This document shows positions 23,945 to 32,845 of a stretch of DNA of 64,000 nucleotides, in pieces. The first letter of the stretch is position 1, and each line of letters opens with the position of its first letter. The notes under the pieces are model-generated. The model searched no databases and was not told the DNA's origin. It worked only from the letters and a program-made list of their open reading frames with translations. The DNA is from Agromyces protaetiae (GTDB lineage Bacteria; Actinomycetota; Actinomycetes; Actinomycetales; Microbacteriaceae): contig NZ_CP133018.1 of the NCBI RefSeq assembly GCF_030866785.1, positions 62,001 to 126,000 on the forward strand, written 5' to 3'. The position numbers and the translations under genes are program-made.

Positions 23945-25642
23945 TCAGCCCGAGCAGTAGGCCAGGGTCACGTCGGACTTCTGCGGGACCTCACCGGGCG
24001 GCAGGGACTGCCGGATGACCGGCGAGCCCGGCTGCTCCTCGCAGGCCGGGTCGGGTTCGGGGATCGGGTTCAGCTGCAGGTCCTCTGCCCGGAGGTAGGC
24101 CGACGCGGCCGCGAGGGTCTGCCCGGTGAGGTCGGGAAGCGTCACGTTTCCGCTGGAGATGCGCAGGTCGACGGATGACCCGGAGGGCACTTGCTCGCCG
24201 GCCCCCGGGCTGGTGCCGAGCACCGTGTCGGCGGGGATGAGCGGCGACCCCTCACGGTTCTCGACGCCGGCGGTGAGCCCGGCGGCCTCGAGGGCCGCTT
24301 TCGCCTGATCGATCGGCATGTTCGTCAGGTCGGGGACCCCGACCGGCACCCTGCCGGTCGAGACGAAGACCGTGATCGGGGTGGCGGTCGCCACGACCTC
24401 GCCCGCCGGCGGGTCGGTGCGGATCACCTCGCCCGAGGGCACCGTGTCGTTCGCCTCGTCGATGCGTGTGGCCGGCAGCGTGAGCTGCTGCAACTCGTCC
24501 ACCGCCTGCTCATAGGTCATGCCGGTGAGCACCGGCACCTCGCGTGCGTTCGACGGGACGTTGTCGGTCGGCTGCAGGTTGAAGGCCCAGTACATGACGG
24601 CGATCACGATGACCACCACCGCGACGATGCCCGACCAGATCCAGATCGCCGGCGGACGACGCTGGGTGCGTACCATCGTCTCGTCGTCGGTGAGCTGGCG
24701 GAGGGCGAGCTCGGAGGTCGAGAACGAGCCCGTCGCGGTGCTGCCGAAGAGCGCCGTCGCGGTGTCGGGCTCGCGTCGCACGGGCAGCCGGCCCGACGCG
24801 GCGAGGTCGACCTCTTCGCGGAACTCGGCCGCGGACTGGTAGCGCCTGGTCCGGTCCTTGTCGAGCGCGTGCAGCACGACCGCGTCGAGCGCCGGCGAGA
24901 CTCGGGAGTTGATCGAGCTCGGCTTCACCGGGCGCTCGCTCACGTGCTGGTAGGCGACCGCGACGGGCGTGTCGCCCCGGAACGGCGGCCGGCCGGTGAG
25001 CATCTCGAACAGCACGACGCCGGTCGAATAGAGGTCGGTGCGCGCGTCGACCGTCTCGCCTTTCGCCTGCTCGGGCGAGAAGTATGCGGCCGTGCCGAGG
25101 ATGGCGGTGGTCTGCGCGACGGTGGTCGCCGAATCGGAGACCGCACGGGCGATGCCGAAGTCCATGACCTTCACCTGGCCGGCGGTGGTGATCATGATGT
25201 TGCCGGGCTTGATGTCGCGGTGCACGACGCCGGCCCGGTGCGAGTACTCGAGCGCGGTGAGCACGCCGTCGATGATGCGCACCGCGGCGGTGGGCTCGAG
25301 CGGGCCCTCGTGCACGATGTCTTTCAGCAGCCGGCCGTCGACGTGCTCCATGACGATGAACGGCAGCTGGACCTCGTGGCCGCTCGAGTCGACGACCGTC
25401 TCCTCGCCGGCGTCGAAGACGCGCACGATGGTCGGGTGCGCCATACGGGCCGCCGACTGCGCCTCTTGGCGGAAGCGCATGCGGAACGCCGGGTCCGTCG
25501 CCAGCTGCGGCTTCAGGATCTTGATCGCGACCTGGCGGCCGAGCCGACTGTCGGTGCCGACATGGACGTCGGCCATGCCGCCGCGGCCGATGAGCGCGCC
25601 GACGCGGTATCGTCCCGCGAGGACACGTCCTTCATCAGTCAC
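23945..25642 (-). CDS. pknB: PASTA-domain serine/threonine protein kinase PknB
   Basis: 565 aa, GTG start. Membrane kinase that senses peptidoglycan fragments and controls growth and division. Kinase domain 10-270: GRGGMADV loop, K41, HRDIKPGN (D143), DFG (161-163), and an activation loop with several Thr (TTVAQTTA, 173-179) for autophosphorylation. One membrane helix near 345-363, then three extracellular PASTA repeats (openings VPVLTGM, VPDLTNM, LPDLTGQ). It is the last gene of the leftward fhaA-fhaB-pstP-rodA-pbpA-pknA-pknB operon, 57 bp after pknA. Confidence 0.95.
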   Translation of the reverse strand: MTDEGRVLAGRYRVGALIGRGGMADVHVGTDSRLGRQVAIKILKPQLATDPAFRMRFRQEAQSAARMAHPTIVRVFDAGEETVVDSSGHEVQLPFIVMEHVDGRLLKDIVHEGPLEPTAAVRIIDGVLTALEYSHRAGVVHRDIKPGNIMITTAGQVKVMDFGIARAVSDSATTVAQTTAILGTAAYFSPEQAKGETVDARTDLYSTGVVLFEMLTGRPPFRGDTPVAVAYQHVSERPVKPSSINSRVSPALDAVVLHALDKDRTRRYQSAAEFREEVDLAASGRLPVRREPDTATALFGSTATGSFSTSELALRQLTDDETMVRTQRRPPAIWIWSGIVAVVVIVIAVMYWAFNLQPTDNVPSNAREVPVLTGMTYEQAVDELQQLTLPATRIDEANDTVPSGEVIRTDPPAGEVVATATPITVFVSTGRVPVGVPDLTNMPIDQAKAALEAAGLTAGVENREGSPLIPADTVLGTSPGAGEQVPSGSSVDLRISSGNVTLPDLTGQTLAAASAYLRAEDLQLNPIPEPDPACEEQPGSPVIRQSLPPGEVPQKSDVTLAYCSG

Positions 25643-25699
25643 AGTGCATCGGCTCCTGTCGTCGGGGGTGGCGGGGTGAATGGGGTCGGGGCGGGCCGA

Positions 25700-27397
25700 T
25701 CAGTCCTGGTCGCCGCCGCCGTTGCCGCCCTCGGTGACCGTCACGGTCGTTGCGGGCGAGGCGGGCGATTCGACGGGGCCGCAATAGTACGTGTACGTCA
25801 GCTGCAGCGCGCCGGCCGTCTGCGGCGCCAGCGTGGCGGTCGTCGTGCCGGCACCGAGCGGCTGCGTCGTGCCGTCGGACCCGATGAGTCGGTAGCCGCT
25901 CAGCGGCGGCCCGGCCGGGCAGGTCTGTGCGGGCCAGCTCACGCTCACGCTGCCGCCGGTCTGCACGGTTGTCGGGTTCGCCGTGGGGGCCGTGGAGGGC
26001 GCCGCCGGTGCGTCGGGCGCACCGAGGAAGCTCAGCGTGATCGTCGTGCCGGGCGGCACCGGCCCGGACGGGTTCACGTCGGAGACCGTGTTGTTCTGAG
26101 CCTGCTCGGTCGCCTTGCCGCTCTCCTGCCGGTTCACGGGAAGGCCGAGCGCCTCGATCTCGGCGGCCGCCTGGTCGATGTTCATGCCGAGGTAGGCATT
26201 GCGATCGATCTGGACCGTCTCGGGCGCCTGAGTCGTGGGCGGCGGCGCCGTGGTGCTCGGCGCAGGCGCCGAGGTCGACGGCGGACGCGAGGTGCTCGGC
26301 GCGGGGTCGTCGTTCTGGTTTGTGAGGAGCGCGATCACCGTGCCGATGAGCACGATCGCGAGGATCGCGATCAGGATGATGAGCGGCCAGGTCCAGCGGC
26401 TGCGCTTCTTCTTGCCCTCGTCGGCCTGCTCCTCGTCGAGCGCTTCGCCGTCTGCCGCTGCGCTCGGCATGACCGTCGTCGCGGCGGTCTGGCCCTGCTG
26501 CGACGGCATGAGCATGGTCGCCGCCGTGGCGCCGGCCGCGCCGAGCACAGCGGGCACGGCGGCCGCGGCGCCCTGCACGTCGCCACGACGCAGCGCCTGT
26601 GCAGCGCGCGCCAGGTGTGCGGCGGTCTGCGGGCGGTCGCTCGGGTTCTTCGCGATGCACGCGTAGACCAGGTTCCGCACCGGCTCTGAGACGGTGACGG
26701 GGAGGTCGGGCGGCGTCTCGTTGATCTGCGCCATGGCGATCGCGACCTGCGACTCGCCCGTGAACGGACGGCGGCCGGCGAGGCACTCGTACGCGACGAT
26801 GCCGAGCGAGTAGATGTCGGTCGTCGGCGAGGCGGGGTGGCCGGAGGCCTGCTCGGGGGAGAGGTACTGCACCGTGCCCATGACCTGACCGGTCGCGGTG
26901 AGCGGCACCTGGTCGGCGATGCGGGCGATGCCGAAGTCGGTGATCTTCACCCGCCCGTCGGGCGTGATGAGCAGGTTGCCCGGCTTGATGTCGCGGTGCA
27001 CGAGGCCGGCCGCGTGCGCGGCCTGCAGGGCCGCGGCGGTCTGGGCGACGATGTCGAGCACCTTGTCGGTCGAGAGCACGTGCTCCCGCTCGAGGATCGT
27101 CGACAGTGCCTCGCCGGGTACGAGCTCCATCACGAGGTAGGCGCTGCCATCCTCCTCGCCGTAGTCGAAGACGTTCGCGATGCCTTCGTGGTTCACGAGC
27201 GCCGCATGCCGCGCCTCGGCGCGGAATCGCTCGAGGAAGCCGGGGTCGCCGAGATACTCGTCTTTGAGGATCTTGATCGCGACCTGTCGCCCGATGACGA
27301 GATCGGTCGCCTGCCACACCTCGCCCATGCCGCCGATGGCGATTCTGGACTGCAGCTCGTAGCGCCCTCCGAAGGTGAGCCCCGCGCTCGGTCTCAT
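25700..27397 (-). CDS. pknA: Serine/threonine protein kinase PknA with extracellular PASTA and Fn3-like domains
   Basis: 565 aa; ATG 27397 overlaps the pbpA stop by 4 nt. Kinase domain near 10-270 with IGGMGEVW, K42, VHRDIKPGN and DFGIARI. Then a long Ala/acidic linker, one membrane helix (LIILIAILAIVLIGTVIALL) and a Ser/Pro/Thr-rich stalk. Outside is one PASTA-like repeat (AYLGMNIDQAAAEIEALGLPV ... VPPGTTITLSFLG) and a C-terminal Fn3/Ig-like domain with two Cys (QTCPAG, YTYYCGP). The Mycobacterium PknA lacks a comparable extracellular part, so this version may sense ligands itself (inference). It works with PknB and is opposed by PstP. Confidence 0.94.
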   Translation of the reverse strand: MRPSAGLTFGGRYELQSRIAIGGMGEVWQATDLVIGRQVAIKILKDEYLGDPGFLERFRAEARHAALVNHEGIANVFDYGEEDGSAYLVMELVPGEALSTILEREHVLSTDKVLDIVAQTAAALQAAHAAGLVHRDIKPGNLLITPDGRVKITDFGIARIADQVPLTATGQVMGTVQYLSPEQASGHPASPTTDIYSLGIVAYECLAGRRPFTGESQVAIAMAQINETPPDLPVTVSEPVRNLVYACIAKNPSDRPQTAAHLARAAQALRRGDVQGAAAAVPAVLGAAGATAATMLMPSQQGQTAATTVMPSAAADGEALDEEQADEGKKKRSRWTWPLIILIAILAIVLIGTVIALLTNQNDDPAPSTSRPPSTSAPAPSTTAPPPTTQAPETVQIDRNAYLGMNIDQAAAEIEALGLPVNRQESGKATEQAQNNTVSDVNPSGPVPPGTTITLSFLGAPDAPAAPSTAPTANPTTVQTGGSVSVSWPAQTCPAGPPLSGYRLIGSDGTTQPLGAGTTTATLAPQTAGALQLTYTYYCGPVESPASPATTVTVTEGGNGGGDQD

Positions 27398-28848
27398 TTG
27401 TTCAGCACCGCCTCTAGTACCTGTTGTGCGACGGGTGCGGCGATACCGTTGCCGAACCCCTCCTGACCCTGTCCCCCGCCATCCTCCACGAGCACCGTGA
27501 TCGCATACTGAGGGTCGTCGGCGGGGGCAAAACCGGTGAACCAAAGAGTGTATGGATCGCTCTCGCCGTTCTCCGCTGTACCCGTCTTACCGGCCACGCT
27601 GACGCCGTCTATTCTTGCATTACTCGCGGCCCCGTTTTCGACGCCGCTGACCATCATCTGGACCATCGTGGCGGCGGTTTCCTCGCTGATCGCGCGGCCG
27701 TACTCGGACGCTTCGAACTGCTCGAGCGGGCTGAGGTCGGGCGCGGTCACCTCGTCGACGAGATCGGGGTTCATGACGATGCCGCCGTTCGCGATCGCCG
27801 CGGAGACCATGGCCATCTGCAGCGGCGTCGCGCGGACGTCGCCCTGGCCGAACGCGGTGAGTGCGGTCTGCGCGTCGTCGAGGGCACGAGGGTAGGTGCT
27901 CGGCTCGGTCAGGTTGGGGATCTCGAACTCCGAGTTGAAGCCGAACTTCTCGGCCTGCTCGCGGATCGCGTCGTCGCCGAGCGCGATGCCCAGCTCGGCG
28001 AAGGGGATGTTGCACGACAGCCGCAGCGCGTCCGCGAGCGTGACCTCGTCGCCGGGGCCGCAGGTGCCGCCGCTCGAGTTGCGCACGACCGAGCTGCTGC
28101 CCGGCAGCGTGAACGTCGCGGGGTTGGGGAACCGGCTCTCGGGCGTGTACCGGCCCGACTCGAGCGCCGCGGCGGTGACGACGAGCTTGAACACCGAGCC
28201 GGGCGGGTTCATATCGCCACCGGTCGCGCGGTTGAACAGCGGGTCGGCGGGGTCGTCGAGCAGCGCCTGGTAATTGTCCTCCAGCTGTGAGCCGCTGTGC
28301 ACGGCGAGGGAGTTCGGGTCGTAGGTCGGCTTGGTCACCATCGCGAGGATGCGGCCGGTCGCCGGCTCGGTGACGATGACCGCGCCGGTGTACTCGCCGA
28401 GTGCGTCCCACGCGGCCTGCTGCAGGGTCTGGTCGATCGAGACCGAGACGGACGCCCCCATCGGGTCCTGCCCGGAGATGAGGCGGTTCAGGGAGTCGAA
28501 GAACTGGCTCGACGACTGTCCGCTGAGCACCGAGTTCATGGACCGTTCGAGCCCGGTCGCCTCGCCGTTGACCGGGATGAACCCCGTGATCGGCGCGTAG
28601 AGCGGGCCGTTCGCGTACACGCGCTGGAACTGGTAGTTGTCGCCGGACGGCTGCGAGAACGCGATGGGCTCGCCGCCCACGAGGATCGGTCCCCGTTCGA
28701 CCGAGTAGCTCTCGTAGAGCGTCCGCGAGTTGCGCGGGTCTTCCGCGAGGGTCTCGGCCTGGGCGTACTGGATGATCGACGACGCGACGAAGAGCGTCAG
28801 GAACATGACCAGGACGACCAGGGTCACCCGCTTGAGTTCGCGATTCAT
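27394..28848 (-). CDS. pbpA: Class B penicillin-binding protein (PbpA, transpeptidase)
   Basis: 484 aa. Peptidoglycan cross-linking enzyme for division or elongation. One N-terminal membrane anchor (about 8-27, VTLVVLVMFLTLFVASSII), a dimerisation/pedestal region, then the transpeptidase with SxxK in PPGSVFKLV (S218, K221), SCN (278-280) and KTGT (421-424). ATG 28848 overlaps the rodA stop by 4 nt, and its own stop overlaps pknA by 4 nt, so translation is chained. It acts with the RodA glycosyltransferase encoded just upstream. Confidence 0.95.
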   Translation of the reverse strand: MNRELKRVTLVVLVMFLTLFVASSIIQYAQAETLAEDPRNSRTLYESYSVERGPILVGGEPIAFSQPSGDNYQFQRVYANGPLYAPITGFIPVNGEATGLERSMNSVLSGQSSSQFFDSLNRLISGQDPMGASVSVSIDQTLQQAAWDALGEYTGAVIVTEPATGRILAMVTKPTYDPNSLAVHSGSQLEDNYQALLDDPADPLFNRATGGDMNPPGSVFKLVVTAAALESGRYTPESRFPNPATFTLPGSSSVVRNSSGGTCGPGDEVTLADALRLSCNIPFAELGIALGDDAIREQAEKFGFNSEFEIPNLTEPSTYPRALDDAQTALTAFGQGDVRATPLQMAMVSAAIANGGIVMNPDLVDEVTAPDLSPLEQFEASEYGRAISEETAATMVQMMVSGVENGAASNARIDGVSVAGKTGTAENGESDPYTLWFTGFAPADDPQYAITVLVEDGGGQGQEGFGNGIAAPVAQQVLEAVLNK

Positions 28849-30266
28849 CCGTCGATCACCAGCCTCGGGTGGTTCCGGATCGTGTCGGAGAGCCGGAGGA
28901 GCAGGGCGACGATGATCCAGTTCGCCACGAGTGACGAACCGCCCGCCGCCAGGAAGGGCGTCGTGAGGCCGGTGAGCGGGATGACGCGCATGACGCCGCC
29001 CACGACGATGAAGACCTGCAGCGCGAGCGTGAACGACAGGCCCACGCCGAGCAGCTTGCCGAAGTCGTCCTGACCGGCGAACCCGATACGGAAGCCGCGC
29101 GCGACGAACAGCACGTAGAGGCCGAGGATCGCGAAGACCCCGGCGAGCCCGAGCTCCTCGCCGAGCGACGCGATGATGTAGTCGCTCTGCGGCACCGGCG
29201 TGATGTCGGGGCGGCCCTCGCCCCAGCCCGTGCCGATCAGCCCGCCGTTGGCGAGTCCGAAGAGGCCCTGCACGAGCTGGAAGCTGCCGCCGAAGGCGGC
29301 GTCGTACCGCTCCTGGTTGAACGGGTCGAGCCAGTTCTGGAATCGGTTGTTCACGTAGTCGAGGGTCTGGCTCGCGATGAGCGCGCCGGCGACGAACATG
29401 GTGAGCCCGAGCACGACCCAGGACAGCCGGCTCGTGGCCACGTAGAGCATGACGAGGAAGAGCCCGAAGTACAGCAGCGCGGTGCCGAGGTCGCGCTGGA
29501 ACACGATCACGGCCATCGAGAGCGCCCACACGATGAGCAGCGGGCCGAGGTCGCGTGCCCGCGGGAACTGCATGCCGAGGAACCGGCGGCCGACCATCGA
29601 GAGCGAGTCGCGGTTCCGCACGAGGTAGCCGGCGAAGAACACGGCGAGGGCGATCTTCGCGATCTCGCCCGGCTGGAAGGTCGCGAAGTCGCCGAAGCCG
29701 ATCCAGACCCGCGCGCCGCTCACCTCGCGGCCGAGTCCCGGCACGAGCGGCAGCAGCAGCAGCACGATCGCGACGAACCCGGCGACGTAGGTGTACCGGA
29801 AGAGCACGCGGTGGTTGCGGATCACGAGGATCGTGGCGATCGCGCAGACGATGGCGATCGCGCTCCACGCGATCTGGCGTACCGCCGCGCTCTCCCAGCC
29901 GGCGTCGCCGTTGGCGATGTCGATCCGGTAGATCATCGCGATGCCGAGCCCGTTCAGCACGGTCGCGATCGGCAGCAGGAACGGATCGGCGTCGCGTGCG
30001 ACGAACCGCATCGCGATGTGCAGTCCGAACACGAGCACCGAGAGGCCGAGCCCGAGGAGCACGAGCTGGGTGTCGACTGTGCCGAGCGCGCCGAGCTGCA
30101 CGAGGACGATCGAGGCGGCATTGATCGCGCACGCGAAGAGCAGCAGCCACACCTCGAGGTTGCGCAGCCGTTGCGGCAGCCGGATCTTCCGCACGCCGGC
30201 GGGCGGCGTGTCCGACTTCACGGGCGTGCCGCGCGGAGGCGTCTGGCTTCGTCCGCGGTCACTCAA
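28845..30266 (-). CDS. rodA: SEDS peptidoglycan glycosyltransferase RodA/FtsW
   Basis: 473 aa, TTG start supported by GGAGG 6 nt upstream. Polytopic membrane protein (10 or more helices) that polymerises glycan strands from lipid II. Family signs are GARVWIGFGDFATFQPGEIAKIALAVFFAGYL (with the conserved FQPSE-like motif), FQRDLGTALLYFG and the C-terminal IPLTGLTTPFLAAGGSSLV. It overlaps pstP by 8 nt and pbpA by 4 nt. Pairing with an adjacent class B PBP is the standard SEDS-bPBP arrangement. Confidence 0.94.
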   Translation of the reverse strand: MSDRGRSQTPPRGTPVKSDTPPAGVRKIRLPQRLRNLEVWLLLFACAINAASIVLVQLGALGTVDTQLVLLGLGLSVLVFGLHIAMRFVARDADPFLLPIATVLNGLGIAMIYRIDIANGDAGWESAAVRQIAWSAIAIVCAIATILVIRNHRVLFRYTYVAGFVAIVLLLLPLVPGLGREVSGARVWIGFGDFATFQPGEIAKIALAVFFAGYLVRNRDSLSMVGRRFLGMQFPRARDLGPLLIVWALSMAVIVFQRDLGTALLYFGLFLVMLYVATSRLSWVVLGLTMFVAGALIASQTLDYVNNRFQNWLDPFNQERYDAAFGGSFQLVQGLFGLANGGLIGTGWGEGRPDITPVPQSDYIIASLGEELGLAGVFAILGLYVLFVARGFRIGFAGQDDFGKLLGVGLSFTLALQVFIVVGGVMRVIPLTGLTTPFLAAGGSSLVANWIIVALLLRLSDTIRNHPRLVIDG

Positions 30267-31491
30267 GGGACTCCTCCAGTCGCTGCACGATGACCAGCGC
30301 CTCCGCGAGGCTGCCCGCGGTGATCGTCTGGCCGACGCGCTGCTGATCGTAGGTGCGCAGCTCGGAGACGTCGAGGTCGGTCTCGGTGTGCAGCTCGTGC
30401 AGCGAGATCGGCCCGAGGTCTTGTTGGATGCCCTGGTAGACGGCCACCCGGCCGTTCGACTCGCCGACGTAGTACCTCGTCTGCGTCCACTGGTAGCCGA
30501 GCACGAACGCGGCGACGATGGCGCCGATGAGGAGCACGATCCAGAAGCTCCAGAGCGCCCGCCGCCGCCGGCGGCGCCGGGCGTCCTCTTCGATGAGCTC
30601 GTCGAAGAACTCCTCGGAGTCGGGCTCGAAGTGCGTCTCCTGCACGGGGTGCGGGCGGAAGGGCGTCAGGAAGATGCCGCGCGCGCGGGCGGGCTCCGAC
30701 GGCTGGCCGAAGGCCAGCGGTGCGGCGGCGGAGCCCACGATGAGCGGCGGCGTCTCGGGGGCCGCGGGCTCGCCGATGTCGACGACGACCACGGTGACGT
30801 TGTCGGGGGCGCCGCCGTCGAGCGACGCCTTGACGAGCCGGTCGGCGATCTGCTTGGCACCCGCGTCGGACGCGATCAGCTCGTGCAGCTCGTCGAAGGA
30901 CACCACACCCGACAGCCCGTCGGAGCAGAGCACCCACCGGTCGCCCGGTCTCGTGTCGAGGACCATCGTGTCGATCTCGGGTGAGGCCTCGACGTCGCCG
31001 AGCACGCGCATGAGCACCGAGCGCCGGGGGTGCACCATCGCCTCTTCGGCGGTGATGCGGCCGGCGTCGACGAGCCGCTGCACGAAGGTGTGGTCCGTCG
31101 AGATCTGGCTCAGTTCACCCGATCGCAGTAGGTAGATGCGCGAGTCGCCGATGTGCGCGATGACCGCGCGGTCGCCGTCGATGAGCAGGGCGCTGACCGT
31201 CGTGCCCATGCCCGTGAGCTCGGAGTGGTCGGCGACGGTCTCGGTGATGCGGCGGTTCGCGGCGAGCAGCGCCGACTCGAGCGCCGCTGCCGCCTCGGGC
31301 GCACTCGGGTACTCGACGTCGGAGTCGGCGATGTGCTGCGTCGCGATCGCGCTCGCGACGTCGCCGCCCGCGTGTCCGCCCATGCCGTCGGCGACGAAGA
31401 ACAGCTGCCGCCCGGCGTACCCGGAGTCCTGGTTGTTCGCGCGGACCCGTCCGACGTGCGAGACGGCCGCACTCGCCTTGACCGAAGCCAT
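30259..31491 (-). CDS. pstP: PP2C-family Ser/Thr phosphatase PstP
   Basis: 410 aa. Dephosphorylates PknA, PknB and their targets. The PP2C domain (about 5-235) shows RANNQDSGYAG, VADGMGGHAGGD, AHIGDSRIYLLR, LCSDGLSG and GAPDNVTVVVVD, giving all metal-binding Asp residues. A juxtamembrane stretch is followed by one helix near 315-335 (LWSFWIVLLIGAIVAAFVLGYQW) and an ~75-residue extracellular tail. It sits between fhaB (3-nt gap) and rodA (8-nt overlap), as in Mycobacterium. Confidence 0.95.
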   Translation of the reverse strand: MASVKASAAVSHVGRVRANNQDSGYAGRQLFFVADGMGGHAGGDVASAIATQHIADSDVEYPSAPEAAAALESALLAANRRITETVADHSELTGMGTTVSALLIDGDRAVIAHIGDSRIYLLRSGELSQISTDHTFVQRLVDAGRITAEEAMVHPRRSVLMRVLGDVEASPEIDTMVLDTRPGDRWVLCSDGLSGVVSFDELHELIASDAGAKQIADRLVKASLDGGAPDNVTVVVVDIGEPAAPETPPLIVGSAAAPLAFGQPSEPARARGIFLTPFRPHPVQETHFEPDSEEFFDELIEEDARRRRRRRALWSFWIVLLIGAIVAAFVLGYQWTQTRYYVGESNGRVAVYQGIQQDLGPISLHELHTETDLDVSELRTYDQQRVGQTITAGSLAEALVIVQRLEESLE

Positions 31492-31494
31492 GGG

Positions 31495-32037
31495 CTACCG
31501 CCGCAGCTCGAACGTCGTCGCGCCGACCTTCACCGTGGCTCCGAGCGGAACGGGCGTCGGCACGGTCACTCGGGAGCCGTCGAGGAAGGTGCCGTTCGTG
31601 GAATCGAGGTCCTGGATCATCCACCGGCCGTTCCACAGCATGAGCCGGGCGTGGTGGGTCGAGGTGTAGTCGTCGCGGATGATGATCGCCGAGTCGCTCG
31701 ACCGGCCGATGGTGATCTCGTCGCGGCCCAGCGGGAACTCCGCGCCGGCCTTCGCGCCGGACGTGATCACGAGGCGGGTCGCGTTGTCGGTCGAGGCGTG
31801 ATCGGATGCCACGGGCGGCTGTGTGACGGCCTCGGTCGGGGCGGAACCCACCTGCGACGAGGGGAACGCGGAGGGGGCCGGGGCCGCCGGGGCGGCCGCG
31901 GCCGCCGCAGCATCCGGGAACTTGCGCACCCGTTGGCCGAACAGGTCGCTGCGCAGCGCGTAGACGATGGAGAAGACGAAGACCCACAGCAGCAGCAGGA
32001 AGCCGAGCTGCAGGACGAGGAGCGTCAGTTCACTCAC
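31495..32037 (-). CDS. fhaB: FHA-domain protein FhaB (FipA) with N-terminal membrane helix
   Basis: 180 aa from GTG 32037, which overlaps the fhaA stop by 4 nt. A hydrophobic helix (LTLLVLQLGFLLLLWVFVFS) opens the protein, then an Ala/Pro-rich linker, then a C-terminal FHA domain with IGRSSDSAIII, STHHARL and DLDSTNGTFLDG, the phosphothreonine-binding motifs. It is a likely target and reader of PknA/PknB phosphorylation at the division site. Length and place match FhaB of other actinobacteria. Confidence 0.93.
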   Translation of the reverse strand: MSELTLLVLQLGFLLLLWVFVFSIVYALRSDLFGQRVRKFPDAAAAAAAPAAPAPSAFPSSQVGSAPTEAVTQPPVASDHASTDNATRLVITSGAKAGAEFPLGRDEITIGRSSDSAIIIRDDYTSTHHARLMLWNGRWMIQDLDSTNGTFLDGSRVTVPTPVPLGATVKVGATTFELRR

Positions 32038-32780
32038 GAGGCCGGCCCCCAGAATCCGCCGAGGTCGCCGCCGCCGCGCGACTCGCCCGCGCGGGAGCCG
32101 CCGCCGTGCTCGGCGCCCGCCTGGGCCAGCACCCGGAACACGATGCGCGACCGGCCGATGGTGATCACCGAATCCGGTTCGAGCACGGCCTCTTTCACGG
32201 GCGAGCCGTTCAACTGTGTGCCATTGGTCGATCCGAGGTCGCGGACCCGCGCGCGCGACCCGTCCCACTGCACCTCGGCGTGCCGGCGCGACGCGCCCGT
32301 GTCGTCGAGGGTGACGTCGGCCTCGCTGCCGCGGCCGATCACGGTGCGGCCCTTGAGCATCGGGTACCGGCGCCCGTTCACGTCGAGCACCGGCGTCCAG
32401 GCGACGGTGCCCTTCGTGGTGTTCGAGTCGACCTGGACCATGCCGACCGAGAGGCTCTCGTCGGGCTGCAGCGCGATCGAGATGCCGCCCGCGAACTGGA
32501 ACCGCTGGCTGGCCGCGTGCTTCTGCACCAGGTCGACGAGCTCATCGATGAGTGCGGGTCCCAGGCGAGACATCCGGTCGTGGTCTTCGGGAGCCATGCG
32601 GACCGTGAAGGTGTTGGGCACCAGCACGCGGTCGCGTGACACGACCGCGGCCTTCGTGTCGATCTCGCGCTTGAGGGCGGCGGTGATCTCCACCGGCTGC
32701 AGCCCCGAGCGGAAGGTCTTCGCGAACGCGCCGTTGACGGCGCGCTCGAGACCCTTCTCGAAGTTGTCCAGTAGGCCCAC
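32034..32780 (-). CDS. fhaA: FHA-domain protein FhaA (DUF3662 plus FHA)
   Basis: 248 aa from GTG 32780 (GGGAG a few nt upstream). The N-terminal ~120 residues are the DUF3662 domain (LLDNFEKGLERAVNGAFA, VEITAALKREID, RVLVPNTFTVRMAPED). A linker is followed by an FHA domain with VIGRGSEADVTLDD, SRRHAEV and DLGSTNGTQLNG. Soluble. FhaA binds phosphorylated kinases and MurJ-type partners to regulate wall synthesis in Mycobacterium. First gene of the leftward kinase operon; the promoter should lie in 32781-32845. Confidence 0.93.
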   Translation of the reverse strand: MGLLDNFEKGLERAVNGAFAKTFRSGLQPVEITAALKREIDTKAAVVSRDRVLVPNTFTVRMAPEDHDRMSRLGPALIDELVDLVQKHAASQRFQFAGGISIALQPDESLSVGMVQVDSNTTKGTVAWTPVLDVNGRRYPMLKGRTVIGRGSEADVTLDDTGASRRHAEVQWDGSRARVRDLGSTNGTQLNGSPVKEAVLEPDSVITIGRSRIVFRVLAQAGAEHGGGSRAGESRGGGDLGGFWGPAS

Positions 32781-32845
32781 GTGTCTCCCGATCGGTATCC
32801 GTGACTCGCGACAGAATAGCGCGAAGGGCTGAAAAACGAGCTGGC

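Noticed and set aside
24191..26689. An 832-codon plus-strand frame across pknB and pknA
   Set aside because: Antisense to two kinases with complete motifs; composition is repetitive Arg/Gly/His with no domain.
28849..30150. A continuous frame that would extend pbpA upstream to 918 codons through rodA
   Set aside because: The upstream part is Arg-rich noise in another frame of rodA. The pbpA ATG at 28848 overlaps the rodA stop by 4 nt and is followed directly by the PBP membrane anchor.
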